Positions 1 through 7,670 of a stretch of 64,000 nt of DNA are shown piece after piece. Both the position numbers and the translations under genes were made by a program. This stretch comes from an uncultured Oscillospiraceae bacterium (GTDB lineage Bacteria; Bacillota; Clostridia; Oscillospirales; Ruminococcaceae). Where the stretch lies: contig CAJUPO010000007.1 of the NCBI GenBank assembly GCA_910588145.1, positions 1-64,000 of the forward strand, in the 5' to 3' direction. How positions within the stretch are numbered: the first letter of the stretch is position 1; each line of letters begins with the position of its first letter. Under the pieces are notes generated by a model. It did not search any database. It was not told the DNA's origin and saw only the letters and a list, made by a program, of their open reading frames with translations.

Positions 1-2
1 TA

Positions 3-62
3 CCATATGTAATCTTTTCTAAAGATGATGGCGAGATAATTGCTGTTTGGCATACTAGGTGA
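3..62 (+). pseudogene. C-terminal end of an upstream Rhs-array gene (partial)
   Basis: The first 20 codons are an open frame reading PYVIFSKDDGEIIAVWHTR and then TGA. It is cut by the left window edge, so only the tail of a protein is visible. The tail resembles the ends of small polymorphic-toxin or toxin-associated domains, but too little is present to name it. No terminator/promoter junction of the kind used later in the array separates it from the next toxin fragment, so the two may have been joined by a deletion. Confidence 0.35.
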
Positions 63-185
63 ACTTTTAAATTTATTTCTCATGGCAATTCTGTTCAAGG
101 AAAAGTATGAACAAAAACTGCATCTAATTTAGCTGTTGATGCAATAAATGGAGATATTAATTCATTTAAGGATGCTGCTTTATCA

Positions 186-626
186 TTGACTGAGGGCGCT
201 GTTACAGGCGCAGTAAGTCATGGTGTTGGAAAATATATAAAATCTAAAGGATCGTCAGTAGGGACTAAGAATAGTACTACAACATTAACAACATATGATC
301 CTGAATTTGCGGCAAAGGGATTACTGAAAGGAGGAAAAACTTCGGAAAGTGCTTTAAAATCTTTTGTACCAAAAGGAACTTCAAATACGTTTAAACCATC
401 ATCTACTATAAGAAGTGGATACAAATATGATTTTAAAATAAACTCAAAGAAAATACAGGTCAAGTGGCATTCTCCAGATTTAAATGCTGCAAGACTATAT
501 CCAGGTTCAAATTCAGGAAGTGGGTGGACAGCTCAAATTAAAGTAGGACGTAAATATTTGACACAAGGTGGTCAGTTTGTAAAACAGAATAAATCAAATT
601 GGACACATATACCTGTAGATAGGTGA
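186..626 (+). CDS. Orphan Rhs C-terminal toxin tip, polymorphic toxin type 30-like (cassette 1)
   Basis: This is an open frame without a proper start: it is open from 111 (stop at 108-110) and its first possible start is a TTG at 186 with no Shine-Dalgarno. The N-terminal 35 residues are the Ala/Gly-rich helical linker typical of Rhs pre-toxin regions (TEGAVTGAVSHGVGKYI). The C-terminal 75 residues carry YKYDF, WHSPDLNAARLYPG, GWTAQIKVG and NWTHIP, a pattern I recall from the polymorphic toxin type 30 (predicted RNase) family. It ends in a 4-base overlap with the putative immunity gene. I infer a displaced toxin tip, probably expressed only after recombination into a full rhs gene. The family name is from memory. 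Confidence 0.6.
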   Translation: MTEGAVTGAVSHGVGKYIKSKGSSVGTKNSTTTLTTYDPEFAAKGLLKGGKTSESALKSFVPKGTSNTFKPSSTIRSGYKYDFKINSKKIQVKWHSPDLNAARLYPGSNSGSGWTAQIKVGRKYLTQGGQFVKQNKSNWTHIPVDR

Positions 627-1039
627 TTATGGAAGATATAAGTAAGTTAAATGATTATTTGTCTATAATTGAAATTGAATCTATTATTAATGATTTTCTT
701 AAATATTATGATGATAAAATTTTATCAAAAAATGATAAAATATATGCTTACGATCAATTATGTGAAATAGCTGATCGGCAATGTAATACGTATACTTTAT
801 TAGATAAGGAGTTACAAAGTAAAGTAACTAGTTTTTTAATTAAATATATAGATTTTAATGATTTTGATATTATGGATGCAATTTTATATATTATACCTAA
901 TTTAGGATTAAAAAAGGCTTTTGATTTTATTTTAAATAATAAAAATCAAATTTCTAGTGATGAAATTAAAAAATTATTAGATGTATGCTGTTTAGAATAT
1001 GGAGAAAATGTAGAAGATCCATATAGTGGTATGAAATAA
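623..1039 (+). CDS. Putative immunity protein of cassette 1
   Basis: A 136-138 residue, acidic, all-helical-looking protein of no family I can name. The frame opens with GTG at 623, overlapping the toxin stop, and has an ATG at 629 just after AGGTGA (621-626), so ATG 629 is the alternative start. Position directly after the toxin tip and before a terminator is the standard layout of toxin-immunity pairs, and that position is the only evidence for function. Codons are very AT-rich compared with the chromosomal genes to the right. Confidence 0.55.
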   Translation: MIMEDISKLNDYLSIIEIESIINDFLKYYDDKILSKNDKIYAYDQLCEIADRQCNTYTLLDKELQSKVTSFLIKYIDFNDFDIMDAILYIIPNLGLKKAFDFILNNKNQISSDEIKKLLDVCCLEYGENVEDPYSGMK

Positions 1040-1044
1040 TTGTT

Positions 1045-1083
1045 GGAGCAAAATGAGTTTATACTTGTTTTGCTCCTTTTTTA
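1045..1083 (+). terminator. Cassette terminator (junction 1)
   Basis: GGAGCAAAA and TTTTGCTCC form a 9-bp stem around a 14-base loop, followed by a T-run. The same stem recurs between most later cassettes. Confidence 0.85.
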
Positions 1084-1112
1084 TTTACAAATGGAAAAAA
1101 TAGTGGTAAAAT
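1084..1112 (+). promoter_or_regulatory. Extended -10 promoter directly after terminator (junction 1, class A)
   Basis: TTTACA at 1084-1089, a 17-base spacer, TAAAAT at 1107-1112, with TG one base before the -10. It starts immediately after the terminator T-run. The next bases (1110 onward) are already open in the frame of the Rhs core. Confidence 0.75.
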
Positions 1113-1211
1113 AGAAACAACGATGTAAAGCAAACAGTCTATACTTATGACGGTCTTAATCAGCTTATCGGATTCACAGACGGCGAAACAACAGCCAGCT
1201 ACGCATATAAT

Positions 1212-2324
1212 TTGAACGGTCTGAGATATGAAAAGACTGTTGACGGTCAGACTATTAATCATGTGTGGGACGGTAATCAGCAGATTATTGCAGATGTTAT
1301 CGATAATCAGTTCTATGAGGCTGATTGCTATATCAGAGGAACAAATCTTGTTGCGAAGTACAACTTCTGGAACGGTAAGAAATCTGAGTATACTTACTAC
1401 ACTCAGAATGCTCATGGCGATGTTGTAAATCTTACTGATAAAGACGGTAAAGTAACTAAGAGCTATAAATATGACGCATTCGGTGTTGAAAAAAACATTG
1501 ACAAGAATGACACAAATGCATTCCGTTACTGCGGTGAGTACTATGACACTGAGTCAGGTACAATTTATCTGAGAGCAAGATATTATGACCCAAGTATTGG
1601 CAGATTTATTTCAAGGGATTCTTATCCAGGTAAAAATGAAGACCCTCTAAGTTTGAATCTTTATACTTATTGTGAAAATAATCCGATTTGGGGTATTGAT
1701 CCAAGCGGACATTTTAAATTGCCAAATTGGGTTAAAAAAGCAGCGGGTGCAGTAAAAGATTTTGCCTCTTCAACTGTTGGCAAAGTTGTTATAGGAACTG
1801 CTGTAATAGCGACAGCTGCTATTGTGACAGTTGCTACAGGTGGTGCCGGTGCTGGAATAGCAGGATATATTGCTGCTGGAGCACTTAAGGGTGCGGTAGT
1901 GGGTGCTGTATCCGGAGCTGTAGTTGGTGGAGGAACTGCCGCTGTGAAACATCGATATACAACAGGTGGTTGGAGCGGTGCCGGAAAGGCAGCCTTAGAC
2001 GGTGCTGCAAGTGGTTATATGGGTGGTGCAATTAGTGGTGCTATAACAGGTGGAGCAAGTAGATCATTACAGGTATTGCGAAATACTAAGATTACTTCCT
2101 CTTTGCCCAAGACATCAAAACCATTATCATCAGTAAGTAAAATAAAAAATGGACAAGTTACAAATACTAGATTTTATAATATTAAGGGTAAGGCGAGATT
2201 TGAACTTGACTTTAATAATCATGGTAAACCAAAGTTTCATTCATCCATACATGGACATAAAATTAATTTTGAAAAGAAAATTTGGTCATCGCCAATAAAT
2301 AATATTTGGAAATCTAGGTGGTAA
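1212..2324 (+). CDS. Rhs core fragment with hyperconserved motif and type 24-like toxin tip (cassette 2)
   Basis: The frame is open from 1110; the first possible start is TTG 1212, and there is no ribosome binding site, so independent translation is doubtful. From 1134 it encodes YD repeats (VYTYDGLNQL, YKYDAFGVEK), then the Rhs hyperconserved core (YLRARYYDPSIGRFISRDS, DPSGH) that marks the self-cleavage boundary of Rhs proteins. A roughly 130-residue Gly/Ala-rich, membrane-seeking linker follows. The last 70 residues (TRFYNIKGKARFELDFNNHG, HGHKINFEKK) resemble polymorphic toxin type 24. Bases 1441-1735 are nearly identical to 2701-2995, and 1113-1545 to 6593-7017. It is best read as a 3' fragment of a former rhs gene. 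Confidence 0.75.
   Translation: MNGLRYEKTVDGQTINHVWDGNQQIIADVIDNQFYEADCYIRGTNLVAKYNFWNGKKSEYTYYTQNAHGDVVNLTDKDGKVTKSYKYDAFGVEKNIDKNDTNAFRYCGEYYDTESGTIYLRARYYDPSIGRFISRDSYPGKNEDPLSLNLYTYCENNPIWGIDPSGHFKLPNWVKKAAGAVKDFASSTVGKVVIGTAVIATAAIVTVATGGAGAGIAGYIAAGALKGAVVGAVSGAVVGGGTAAVKHRYTTGGWSGAGKAALDGAASGYMGGAISGAITGGASRSLQVLRNTKITSSLPKTSKPLSSVSKIKNGQVTNTRFYNIKGKARFELDFNNHGKPKFHSSIHGHKINFEKKIWSSPINNIWKSRW
1441..1735 (+). repeat. Rhs core repeat, copy in cassette 2
   Basis: Encodes the last YD repeat and the hyperconserved core. By eye it is almost base-for-base the same as 2701-2995 (constant offset 1260) and similar to 7801-8090 and 11745-11975. Such near-identity beside unrelated toxin tips points to recent duplication or gene conversion. 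Confidence 0.8.
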
Positions 2325-2325
2325 T

Positions 2326-2568
2326 ATGAACTTAGAAGAATTATTGGTAGATTATGGTGAAATAGAATTTATATATCAAAATAATCATTTTGTTATAGGA
2401 AGGTTTTCTAATAAAACAATTATTAAAAGCAAAAAAATTGTTTATTGGCTAATGACAGATAATGAAGAACAAGTTCAAAGATTTTATGATATAAATTCAG
2501 TGTTAAATTCAAAAATCGATGGAAAATATATATATGAAATATTAGATGAGATAGAAATCATTTATTAA
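2326..2568 (+). CDS. Putative immunity protein of cassette 2
   Basis: An 80-residue acidic protein starting at ATG 2326, preceded by AGGTGG four bases upstream and one base after the toxin stop. It is rich in Ile, Tyr and Glu (EIEFIYQNNHFVIG near the N-terminus) and looks like a small soluble beta/alpha protein. I do not recognise the family. Immunity function is inferred from its place between a toxin tip and a terminator. Unlike the toxin fragment it has its own ribosome binding site. Confidence 0.6.
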   Translation: MNLEELLVDYGEIEFIYQNNHFVIGRFSNKTIIKSKKIVYWLMTDNEEQVQRFYDINSVLNSKIDGKYIYEILDEIEIIY

Positions 2569-2585
2569 ATGTACATTTACTTTAA

Positions 2586-2613
2586 GGAGCAAAACTCGTT
2601 TTGCTCCTTTTTT
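2586..2613 (+). terminator. Cassette terminator (junction 2)
   Basis: GGAGCAAAAC TCG TTTTGCTCC hairpin with a T-run; tight-loop version of the shared array terminator. Confidence 0.85.
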
Positions 2614-2614
2614 C

Positions 2615-2643
2615 TTTACATAAAGTTAAAATTATGATATAAT
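2615..2643 (+). promoter_or_regulatory. Consensus promoter (junction 2, class B)
   Basis: TTTACA 2615-2620, 17-base spacer, perfect TATAAT 2638-2643 preceded by TGA (extended -10). It begins one base after the terminator T-run and is followed at about 2650 by Rhs core sequence. Confidence 0.85.
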
Positions 2644-2700
2644 AAAATAGATACTTACTACATTCAAAACGATCACGGCGATGTAGTAAACCTAACTGAT

Positions 2701-2995
2701 TAAGACGGTAAAGTAACTAAGAGCTATAAATATGACGCATTCGGTGTTGAGAAAAACATTGACAAGAATGACACAAATGCATTCCGTTACTGCGGTGAGT
2801 ACTATGACACTGAGTCAGGTACAATTTATCTGAGAGCAAGATATTATGACCCAAGTATTGGCAGATTTATTTCAAGGGATTCTTATCCAGGTAAAAATGA
2901 AGACCCTCTAAGTTTGAATCTTTATACTTACTGTGAAAATAATCCGATTTTTGGTGTTGATCCAAGCGGACATTTTAAATTGCCAAATTGGGCAA
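2701..2995 (+). repeat. Rhs core repeat, copy in cassette 3
   Basis: Near-identical to 1441-1735. It differs at its first codon, where AAA has become TAA (2701-2703), putting a stop in the YD-repeat frame. Confidence 0.8.
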
Positions 2996-3627
2996 AGGTA
3001 GCAATTGGTGTTGTGGCAATTGGAATAGGTGTAGCAGCAACGGTTGCAACAGGAGGTGCGGCAGCGCCGGCATTAATTGGAGCAGCGAAAATAGCTATAG
3101 CGTCTACAGTAACGAGTGCGGCTGTAGGTGGCGCAATAGGATATGTTAATGGTGGTAAGGAAGGTCTTAAACAAGGATTAATTGATGGTGCTGCTGATGG
3201 TTTTATGTGGGGTGGCATAGGAGCAGGAGTTTCACAAGTTGCTTCAGCTTCAAAAAAAATAAAAACTCTTTCTACAGGTGTAAAATCTAATAGTTCAACC
3301 CCTCTTAAATTACAAACTAAGAAAAAATTTCATTTTGAAAAGGATGAAGCAGTAGAACACTTTGGAAGACATGGAAAAGAAATTATGGACGTTCTTGGCA
3401 AAAAATCATATAATTTGAAAAATTATGTTGATGATGCTAATTACGTAATTAGACATGGTGATTATATTAAAGAAATGAATGGTTATGTAAAATTAGTAGG
3501 TGGGAAAGGACCAGCTAAATTTGCATTTACCGGTATGAAAAATGCTGGTGCAAATATATCAACATTTCATATAAAGCCGGCTAAGGAAATTGCTAGAAGA
3601 GCACCTAATTATATAAAGAAAGGGTGA
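2914..3627 (+). CDS. Rhs C-terminal fragment with unclassified toxin tip (cassette 3)
   Basis: The reading frame is open from 2704, just after a TAA that interrupts the YD repeat; the first start codon is TTG 2914 inside the hyperconserved core, without a ribosome binding site. The protein runs NLYTYCENNP, DPSGH, an Ala/Gly-rich linker (residues 20-105), then a basic 105-residue tip. The tip carries FGRHGKEIMDVLG, YVIRHGDYI, GGKGPAKFAFTG and STFHIKPAKE. Alternating basic/hydrophobic strands with conserved-looking His and Lys suggest a small nuclease fold such as the BECR RNases, but I cannot assign a family. It overlaps the next gene by 4 bases. Confidence 0.6.
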   Translation: MNLYTYCENNPIFGVDPSGHFKLPNWAKVAIGVVAIGIGVAATVATGGAAAPALIGAAKIAIASTVTSAAVGGAIGYVNGGKEGLKQGLIDGAADGFMWGGIGAGVSQVASASKKIKTLSTGVKSNSSTPLKLQTKKKFHFEKDEAVEHFGRHGKEIMDVLGKKSYNLKNYVDDANYVIRHGDYIKEMNGYVKLVGGKGPAKFAFTGMKNAGANISTFHIKPAKEIARRAPNYIKKG

Positions 3628-4001
3628 ATTCATTGATTAAGGTAATAAATGCAATTTGTTATAATCAGGAGCAAAATGAATGTGATTTAGTTTTAACGGA
3701 CGGTTATTATAATATACTGTGTTATTCGTATCCTTGTGTATATAAAAAAAACGATAATATAAATAGTAATTTATATTGTTGCGATTCTAATCATGTATAT
3801 AAAAGCTATGAGGATAAATGTAAAATTGAAAGTATTAATAAACCTTATTCATATAAAATCATAGGAAAGCTTATTGATAAAACTATGGCTTTAGTGAAAT
3901 GCAATGAATTTTATTTTGAAATTGATAATATATTGATTCCAAATGATATTCAATTAAATGATATAATTGAATTTACATGCAGTAAAATTATTGCAATTTG
4001 A
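3624..4001 (+). CDS. Putative immunity protein of cassette 3
   Basis: A 125-residue protein whose frame begins with GTG at 3624, overlapping the toxin TGA; TTG 3633 is an alternative with AAAGGG upstream. It is rich in Cys, Tyr and Asn and ends with a strand-rich segment (DIIEFTCSKIIAI). No family recognised. The immunity role is inferred from gene order alone. Confidence 0.5.
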   Translation: MNSLIKVINAICYNQEQNECDLVLTDGYYNILCYSYPCVYKKNDNINSNLYCCDSNHVYKSYEDKCKIESINKPYSYKIIGKLIDKTMALVKCNEFYFEIDNILIPNDIQLNDIIEFTCSKIIAI

Positions 4002-4016
4002 TTTTTTATAAATTGG

Positions 4017-4055
4017 TGAGCAAAATGAGTCTATGCTTGTTTTGCTCCTTTTTTA
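4017..4055 (+). terminator. Cassette terminator (junction 3)
   Basis: GAGCAAAA / TTTTGCTC stem with a 14-base loop and T-run, same as junction 1 apart from loop changes. Confidence 0.85.
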
Positions 4056-4084
4056 TTTACAAATGGAAAAAATAGTGGTAAAAT
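4056..4084 (+). promoter_or_regulatory. Extended -10 promoter (junction 3, class A)
   Basis: TTTACA 4056-4061, 17-base spacer, TAAAAT 4079-4084 with upstream TG. The next 26 bases repeat those of junction 1, in the same frame (NRNNDVKQTV), before switching to a different protein segment. Confidence 0.75.
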
Positions 4085-4240
4085 AGAAACAACGATGTAA
4101 AGCAAACAGTAGCTACAGCAGTAACAATATTAACAGTAGCAACAGCCGGTGGATATGCATTAGCCGGCGCAATAGGAGCAACAGCATTAAGTGACGCAGG
4201 AGAAGAACTGACAGGAACAAATGTCATTCGTGATAAACTT

Positions 4241-4750
4241 ATGGGTGGCAATCAGGATTTGTATAATACTGTTGAGGCAGGATTATACACTGTTGGTATG
4301 GGTTATACGAATCTTGGTGCGAATAATCAATCTTTAACTCAGAAAACGTCATTGGCTGTGCAAGGAGGTAAAACAACAGCCAGAAAGGAAGCAGATAGGC
4401 TACAGTCTTTAGGAGCTACAAGCAAAAATAGAGGTCATGTAAATAGTGTTGCAGTTTTAACTACTGCCAGTGGAAAACAGTATGTTGGCGTAAATCAAGA
4501 AGGCATAAACAATTGGCGAATGCGTGCTTATTTAAGATTTAATGGTACAAATAAGTTTAATGGACAATGTGCTGAGGTAAATGCTGTTTCAAAAGCATTA
4601 CAGGATAATAGATCATTAAGAAACTCTTCAATATCTGTTGTATACGTCCGTGGTGCTGGTAGTACAAGTGGAAAACATGGAACATTTCATGAACCATGTT
4701 CAACATGTAGTAAAATGTTACAACACTATAAGGTGGGTGTTGATAAATAA
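4241..4750 (+). CDS. Pre-toxin linker plus YwqJ-like deaminase toxin tip (cassette 4)
   Basis: The frame is open from 4082; the first ATG is 4241, with no convincing ribosome binding site. The upstream in-frame part (from 4103) and residues 1-30 form an Ala/Gly-rich pre-toxin linker shared with cassette 5. Residues 60-169 form a cytidine-deaminase-fold domain: CAE at 110-112 (the C/H-A-E metal site and proton-shuttle Glu) and PCSTC at 152-156 (the two other zinc Cys). The order, spacing and the Cys for His swap fit the YwqJ-like deaminase toxins, predicted to deaminate nucleic acid or nucleotides. No Rhs hyperconserved core is left in this unit. Catalytic residues look intact. Confidence 0.75.
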   Translation: MGGNQDLYNTVEAGLYTVGMGYTNLGANNQSLTQKTSLAVQGGKTTARKEADRLQSLGATSKNRGHVNSVAVLTTASGKQYVGVNQEGINNWRMRAYLRFNGTNKFNGQCAEVNAVSKALQDNRSLRNSSISVVYVRGAGSTSGKHGTFHEPCSTCSKMLQHYKVGVDK

Positions 4751-4752
4751 TC

Positions 4753-5346
4753 ATGATAGATGTAAATTTAATTAATTCGATAATTAAACGAAAACTTTAC
4801 TTATGCGGTTGGAATGAAACTATTAACTATGATATTAATGATGTTGTAGAAACATTAAGAAAAGAAGGCTATTGTATATTTCCATATGCAGAGGAAATAT
4901 TACATTTGTTTATAAATACAGAAATTATTTTTAGTTTGAATGAGTTAAAAAAAATGCATGCAAAGAGAAGTAAATGCTATGGGGATATTCGTTTTAATTT
5001 ACTGGATACAGCTTCTGGAATGTATGAATACTATAATTCACAGTCTTTATGTTTAAATGAAAATGTTTATCCAATAGGTTCAATTAATAATTGTATTTGC
5101 TTATTAGTAGGAGAATCCAAAAGGATATATGTTGATGTCAAACCTATTCCGATAGTTCTTGGTGCAGATATTATTGATTTTCTCAATAATATTATTACGT
5201 ATAAAAAAAATGGATTTTTAAATTTGTTTACAAAAGCAACTTGTATTTTTAAACTGTTTATTGGAGCAAAACAAGCTTTAGCGAGTTTTGCTCCTTTTTT
5301 ATTTACAAAGGGACAAAATAGTAGTATAATAGAAACAACGATGTAA
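4753..5346 (+). CDS. SUKH-3-like immunity protein, with C-terminus running into the terminator (cassette 4)
   Basis: A 197-residue protein starting at ATG 4753, two bases after the deaminase stop. The first 160 residues follow the SUKH-3 pattern: a Trp near residue 20, EEILHLFINTEIIF, a SMYEYY-like segment and an IGSINN...LLVGESKRIYVD strand pair before FLNNII. SUKH proteins are common partners of YwqJ-type deaminases. From about residue 167 the frame reads through the terminator and promoter of the next junction, so the last 30 residues translate junction DNA. The ancestral stop has probably been lost by recombination. Confidence 0.65.
   Translation: MIDVNLINSIIKRKLYLCGWNETINYDINDVVETLRKEGYCIFPYAEEILHLFINTEIIFSLNELKKMHAKRSKCYGDIRFNLLDTASGMYEYYNSQSLCLNENVYPIGSINNCICLLVGESKRIYVDVKPIPIVLGADIIDFLNNIITYKKNGFLNLFTKATCIFKLFIGAKQALASFAPFLFTKGQNSSIIETTM
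5263..5301 (+). terminator. Cassette terminator (junction 4)
   Basis: GGAGCAAAAC / GTTTTGCTCC stem with T-run. It lies inside the 3' end of the upstream open frame. Confidence 0.8.
5302..5330 (+). promoter_or_regulatory. Consensus promoter (junction 4, class A)
   Basis: TTTACA 5302-5307, 17-base spacer, TATAAT 5325-5330. Here the base pair before the -10 spacer is TAG, so the extended -10 TG is lost. Confidence 0.75.
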
Positions 5347-5486
5347 AGCAAACAGTAGCTACAGCAGTAACAATATCAACAGTAGCAACAGCCGGTGGAT
5401 ATGCATTAGCCGGCGCAATAGGAGCAACAGCATTAAGTGACGCAGGAGAAGAACTGACAGGAACAAATGTCATCCGTGATAAACTT

Positions 5487-5933
5487 ATGGGTGGCAATCA
5501 GGATTTGTATAATACTGTTGAGGCTGGATTATACACTGTTGGTATGGGTTATACTTCTATTGGCGCAGATAATTATGGTTTATCAGGTGGTATTAATGGA
5601 AGTAAAGTACAAAGTAAACCATTAAATTCTAGTAAACCTAATCAAATGCATCATTTTGCAACAAATAAAAATAAAAAATATACACCTAAATTTGAGAAAA
5701 TTACAAATAAATATGGTCTTGACTTAGATGGAGCGTGGAATAAAAGAAGCTTGCCTCATCAAGGAAGACATCCAAATGCTTATCATGAATATATCTTAAA
5801 ACAAATAAAGCAATGTGACAGCTATGCGAAAGGTAATCAGAAGAAATTTTTATCAGCATATGAAAAAACTAAAAATAGGGTTATTAATAATCCGGATATG
5901 CTTTATAAAAGTTATTGGAACGAAAGGAGATAA
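5487..5933 (+). CDS. Pre-toxin linker plus AHH/HNH-family nuclease toxin tip (cassette 5)
   Basis: Bases 5331-5550 repeat the linker of cassette 4 almost exactly, then the tip diverges. The first ATG is 5487; the frame is open back to 5328. The tip (residues 50-148) has MHHF with a His pair at 55-56, Asn 85, and LPHQGRHPNAYH with His at 91, 95 and 100. This matches the AHH/GHH branch of HNH-Endonuclease VII toxins, in which a first His pair and a C-terminal HxxxH-type helix hold the metal. I infer a DNA-cutting or RNA-cutting tip. It overlaps the ribosome binding site of its partner. Confidence 0.7.
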   Translation: MGGNQDLYNTVEAGLYTVGMGYTSIGADNYGLSGGINGSKVQSKPLNSSKPNQMHHFATNKNKKYTPKFEKITNKYGLDLDGAWNKRSLPHQGRHPNAYHEYILKQIKQCDSYAKGNQKKFLSAYEKTKNRVINNPDMLYKSYWNERR

Positions 5934-5938
5934 TTGTT

Positions 5939-6520
5939 TTGAAATATTATCAGATGATGTATAATGGAAATCTTGCTGAAGACAAAAAGTTTGCTTCTTG
6001 TTTAAAGGTGGATCTTAATGGAATTGACTGTTATGAAATTTATAATGGAAGAAAAATAATAGACTTGGCATGGAATAAAGTTATATTTCATTGTGATTTG
6101 AAAGGAAACATTTTAACTGAATGGTTGGATAACATATATGGTTGGGAGTTGTTTTCTGAAAGTGTGATATATGAACTCCAGTCTTTGCTTAAAGAGTCAG
6201 TGCAGTTTTTACCTGTTGTTGTAGTAGATGAAGAAGGAGAGAAACTTAAAAAAAATTACAGTGTCATGAATGTTTTAAATATGCTGCCTTTTGATATAAT
6301 GAATCAAAGTAAATCCGATTTCAGTATAGATGAAATGGACGACGGAGAAATATTGTATGATATCTGTAAACCTTGTTTTTATGCAAATGCAATTTCAGAA
6401 TATGATATTTTTCGTATGGAAAATAATCAATTTGCCTTATATGTTTCCGAAAATGTACGAAAAATAGTTCGAAATATGAAATGTCCGGAATTTAGCTTTT
6501 TAGAAGTTAGTACTATATGA
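5939..6520 (+). CDS. Imm11-like (DUF1629-like) immunity protein (cassette 5)
   Basis: I place the start at TTG 5939 because AAGGAGA (5924-5930) sits eight bases upstream; the frame extends back to 5915 inside the toxin gene. The 193-residue protein has a mid-domain LPVVVVDEEGEKLKKNYSVM and NVLNMLPFDIMNQSKSDF, close to the pattern of the Imm11/DUF1629 family (a strand pair, then 'vlNvl..vD..n..kS'). That family is known beside HNH-type toxins. No signal peptide or membrane segment, so it should act in the cytoplasm against the nuclease. Confidence 0.6.
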   Translation: MKYYQMMYNGNLAEDKKFASCLKVDLNGIDCYEIYNGRKIIDLAWNKVIFHCDLKGNILTEWLDNIYGWELFSESVIYELQSLLKESVQFLPVVVVDEEGEKLKKNYSVMNVLNMLPFDIMNQSKSDFSIDEMDDGEILYDICKPCFYANAISEYDIFRMENNQFALYVSENVRKIVRNMKCPEFSFLEVSTI

Positions 6521-6534
6521 TTGATTTTTTTTAT

Positions 6535-6562
6535 GGAGCAAAACTCGTTTTGCTCCTTTTTT
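6535..6562 (+). terminator. Cassette terminator (junction 5)
   Basis: GGAGCAAAAC TCG TTTTGCTCC hairpin plus T-run, the tight-loop form also seen at junction 2. Confidence 0.85.
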
Positions 6563-6563
6563 A

Positions 6564-6592
6564 TTTACAAAGGGACAAAATAGTGGTAAAAT
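6564..6592 (+). promoter_or_regulatory. Extended -10 promoter (junction 5, class A)
   Basis: TTTACA 6564-6569, 17-base spacer, TAAAAT 6587-6592 with upstream TG, followed by the class A leader (KQTV codons). Confidence 0.75.
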
Positions 6593-7071
6593 AGAAGCAA
6601 CGATATAAAGCAAACAGTCTATGCTTATGACGGCTTATCGGATTCACTGACGGCGAAACAACAGCCAGCTACGCATATAATTTGAACGGTCTGAGATATG
6701 AAAAGACTGTTGACGGTCAGACTATTAATCATGTGTGGGACGGTAATCAGCAGATTATTGCAGATGTTATCGATAATCAGTTCTATGAGGCTGATTGCTA
6801 TATCAGAGGAACAAATCTTGTTGCGAAGTACAACTTCTGGAACGGTAAGAAATCTGAGTATACTTATTACACTCAGAATGCTCACGGCGATGTAGTAAAC
6901 CTAACTGATAAAGACGGAAAAGTAACTAAGAGTTACAGATATGACGCATTCGGTGTTGAAAAAAACATTGATGACAATGACACAAATGCATTCCGTTACT
7001 GCGGTGAGTATTATGACATTTCAGATAATGATTATGTATGCATAGTTAGGATGAAAAATAATGCAAATTAA
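6593..7071 (+). pseudogene. Truncated and frameshifted Rhs core; toxin deleted (cassette 6)
   Basis: From 6593 this repeats 1113-1545 of cassette 2, but 10 bases present at about 1157-1166 are missing near 6637, which shifts the frame. The open part (TTG 6682 on) encodes YD-repeat sequence as far as RYCGEYYD, then breaks off into 17 unrelated residues and stops at 7071. The hyperconserved core, linker and toxin tip are all absent. What survives is essentially a promoter and leader in front of the immunity gene. Confidence 0.8.
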
Positions 7072-7597
7072 CTCTTTTTTTAAAAAAAATAAAAAGGTAA
7101 AAATAATTGCCATTGTTTTAATTACTTTCATATTACTTATTATTATTTTAATGCAGTTTAATACAAATTCTGTAATTCAAGAAGTACATGATTCATTCTA
7201 TTGTAAAGATTGCTATTTGCCTTTAAGTTACAAAGAACGTTTTCCTGATGTTTATGAAAAAGATCCTAATTTGATTTTTATTGAAGACGATATGTTTAAT
7301 GATAATTTAAAAGCGCATTTTAACAGATTCTATGAATACAACAATGATACTGATAATTATAAAGTAAATGTTAAAGTTAAAAGGGTATATACTATTCATA
7401 ACTTTAAATCTGGTTATTTATGGATGAAATATTCGGTGGATGTATTAGATAATTGTGGAAAAACAATAACTGCAAGCATTAATATTCCGGTAAAATTAAA
7501 AATAAAGAAAAATAATTCAAAATGGGAAGTAATCGATATAGATGAAAAGGAAGCATATTCTAATACAAAAGATTTTTTAGATTTTTGGACTATGTAG
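7061..7597 (+). CDS. Orphan membrane-anchored immunity-like protein (cassette 6)
   Basis: A 178-residue protein, ATG 7061, with AGGA nine bases upstream. Residues 12-32 are a hydrophobic membrane segment after a lysine-rich start; the rest (about 145 residues) would face outside and includes a Cys pair (FYCKDCYLPL), a YTIHNF strand and a KWEVIDIDE end typical of NTF2-like or DUF-type extracytoplasmic domains. It follows a truncated Rhs core with no toxin tip, so it is an immunity-type gene kept without its toxin. Family not recognised. Confidence 0.55.
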   Translation: MQINSFFKKNKKVKIIAIVLITFILLIIILMQFNTNSVIQEVHDSFYCKDCYLPLSYKERFPDVYEKDPNLIFIEDDMFNDNLKAHFNRFYEYNNDTDNYKVNVKVKRVYTIHNFKSGYLWMKYSVDVLDNCGKTITASINIPVKLKIKKNNSKWEVIDIDEKEAYSNTKDFLDFWTM

Positions 7598-7670
7598 TAT
7601 AACGATAAATTAAGCTTTAATAAGCGAGTTTGTTCTTATTTGTATATATTTAACTAAAGCATTCTAATAA

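Noticed and set aside
1059..1415. Open frames on the - strand within the Rhs cores (also 6625-6885, 4057-4251, 5303-5497)
   Set aside because: They recur wherever the core or linker DNA recurs, have no ribosome binding site and mirror the + strand codons.
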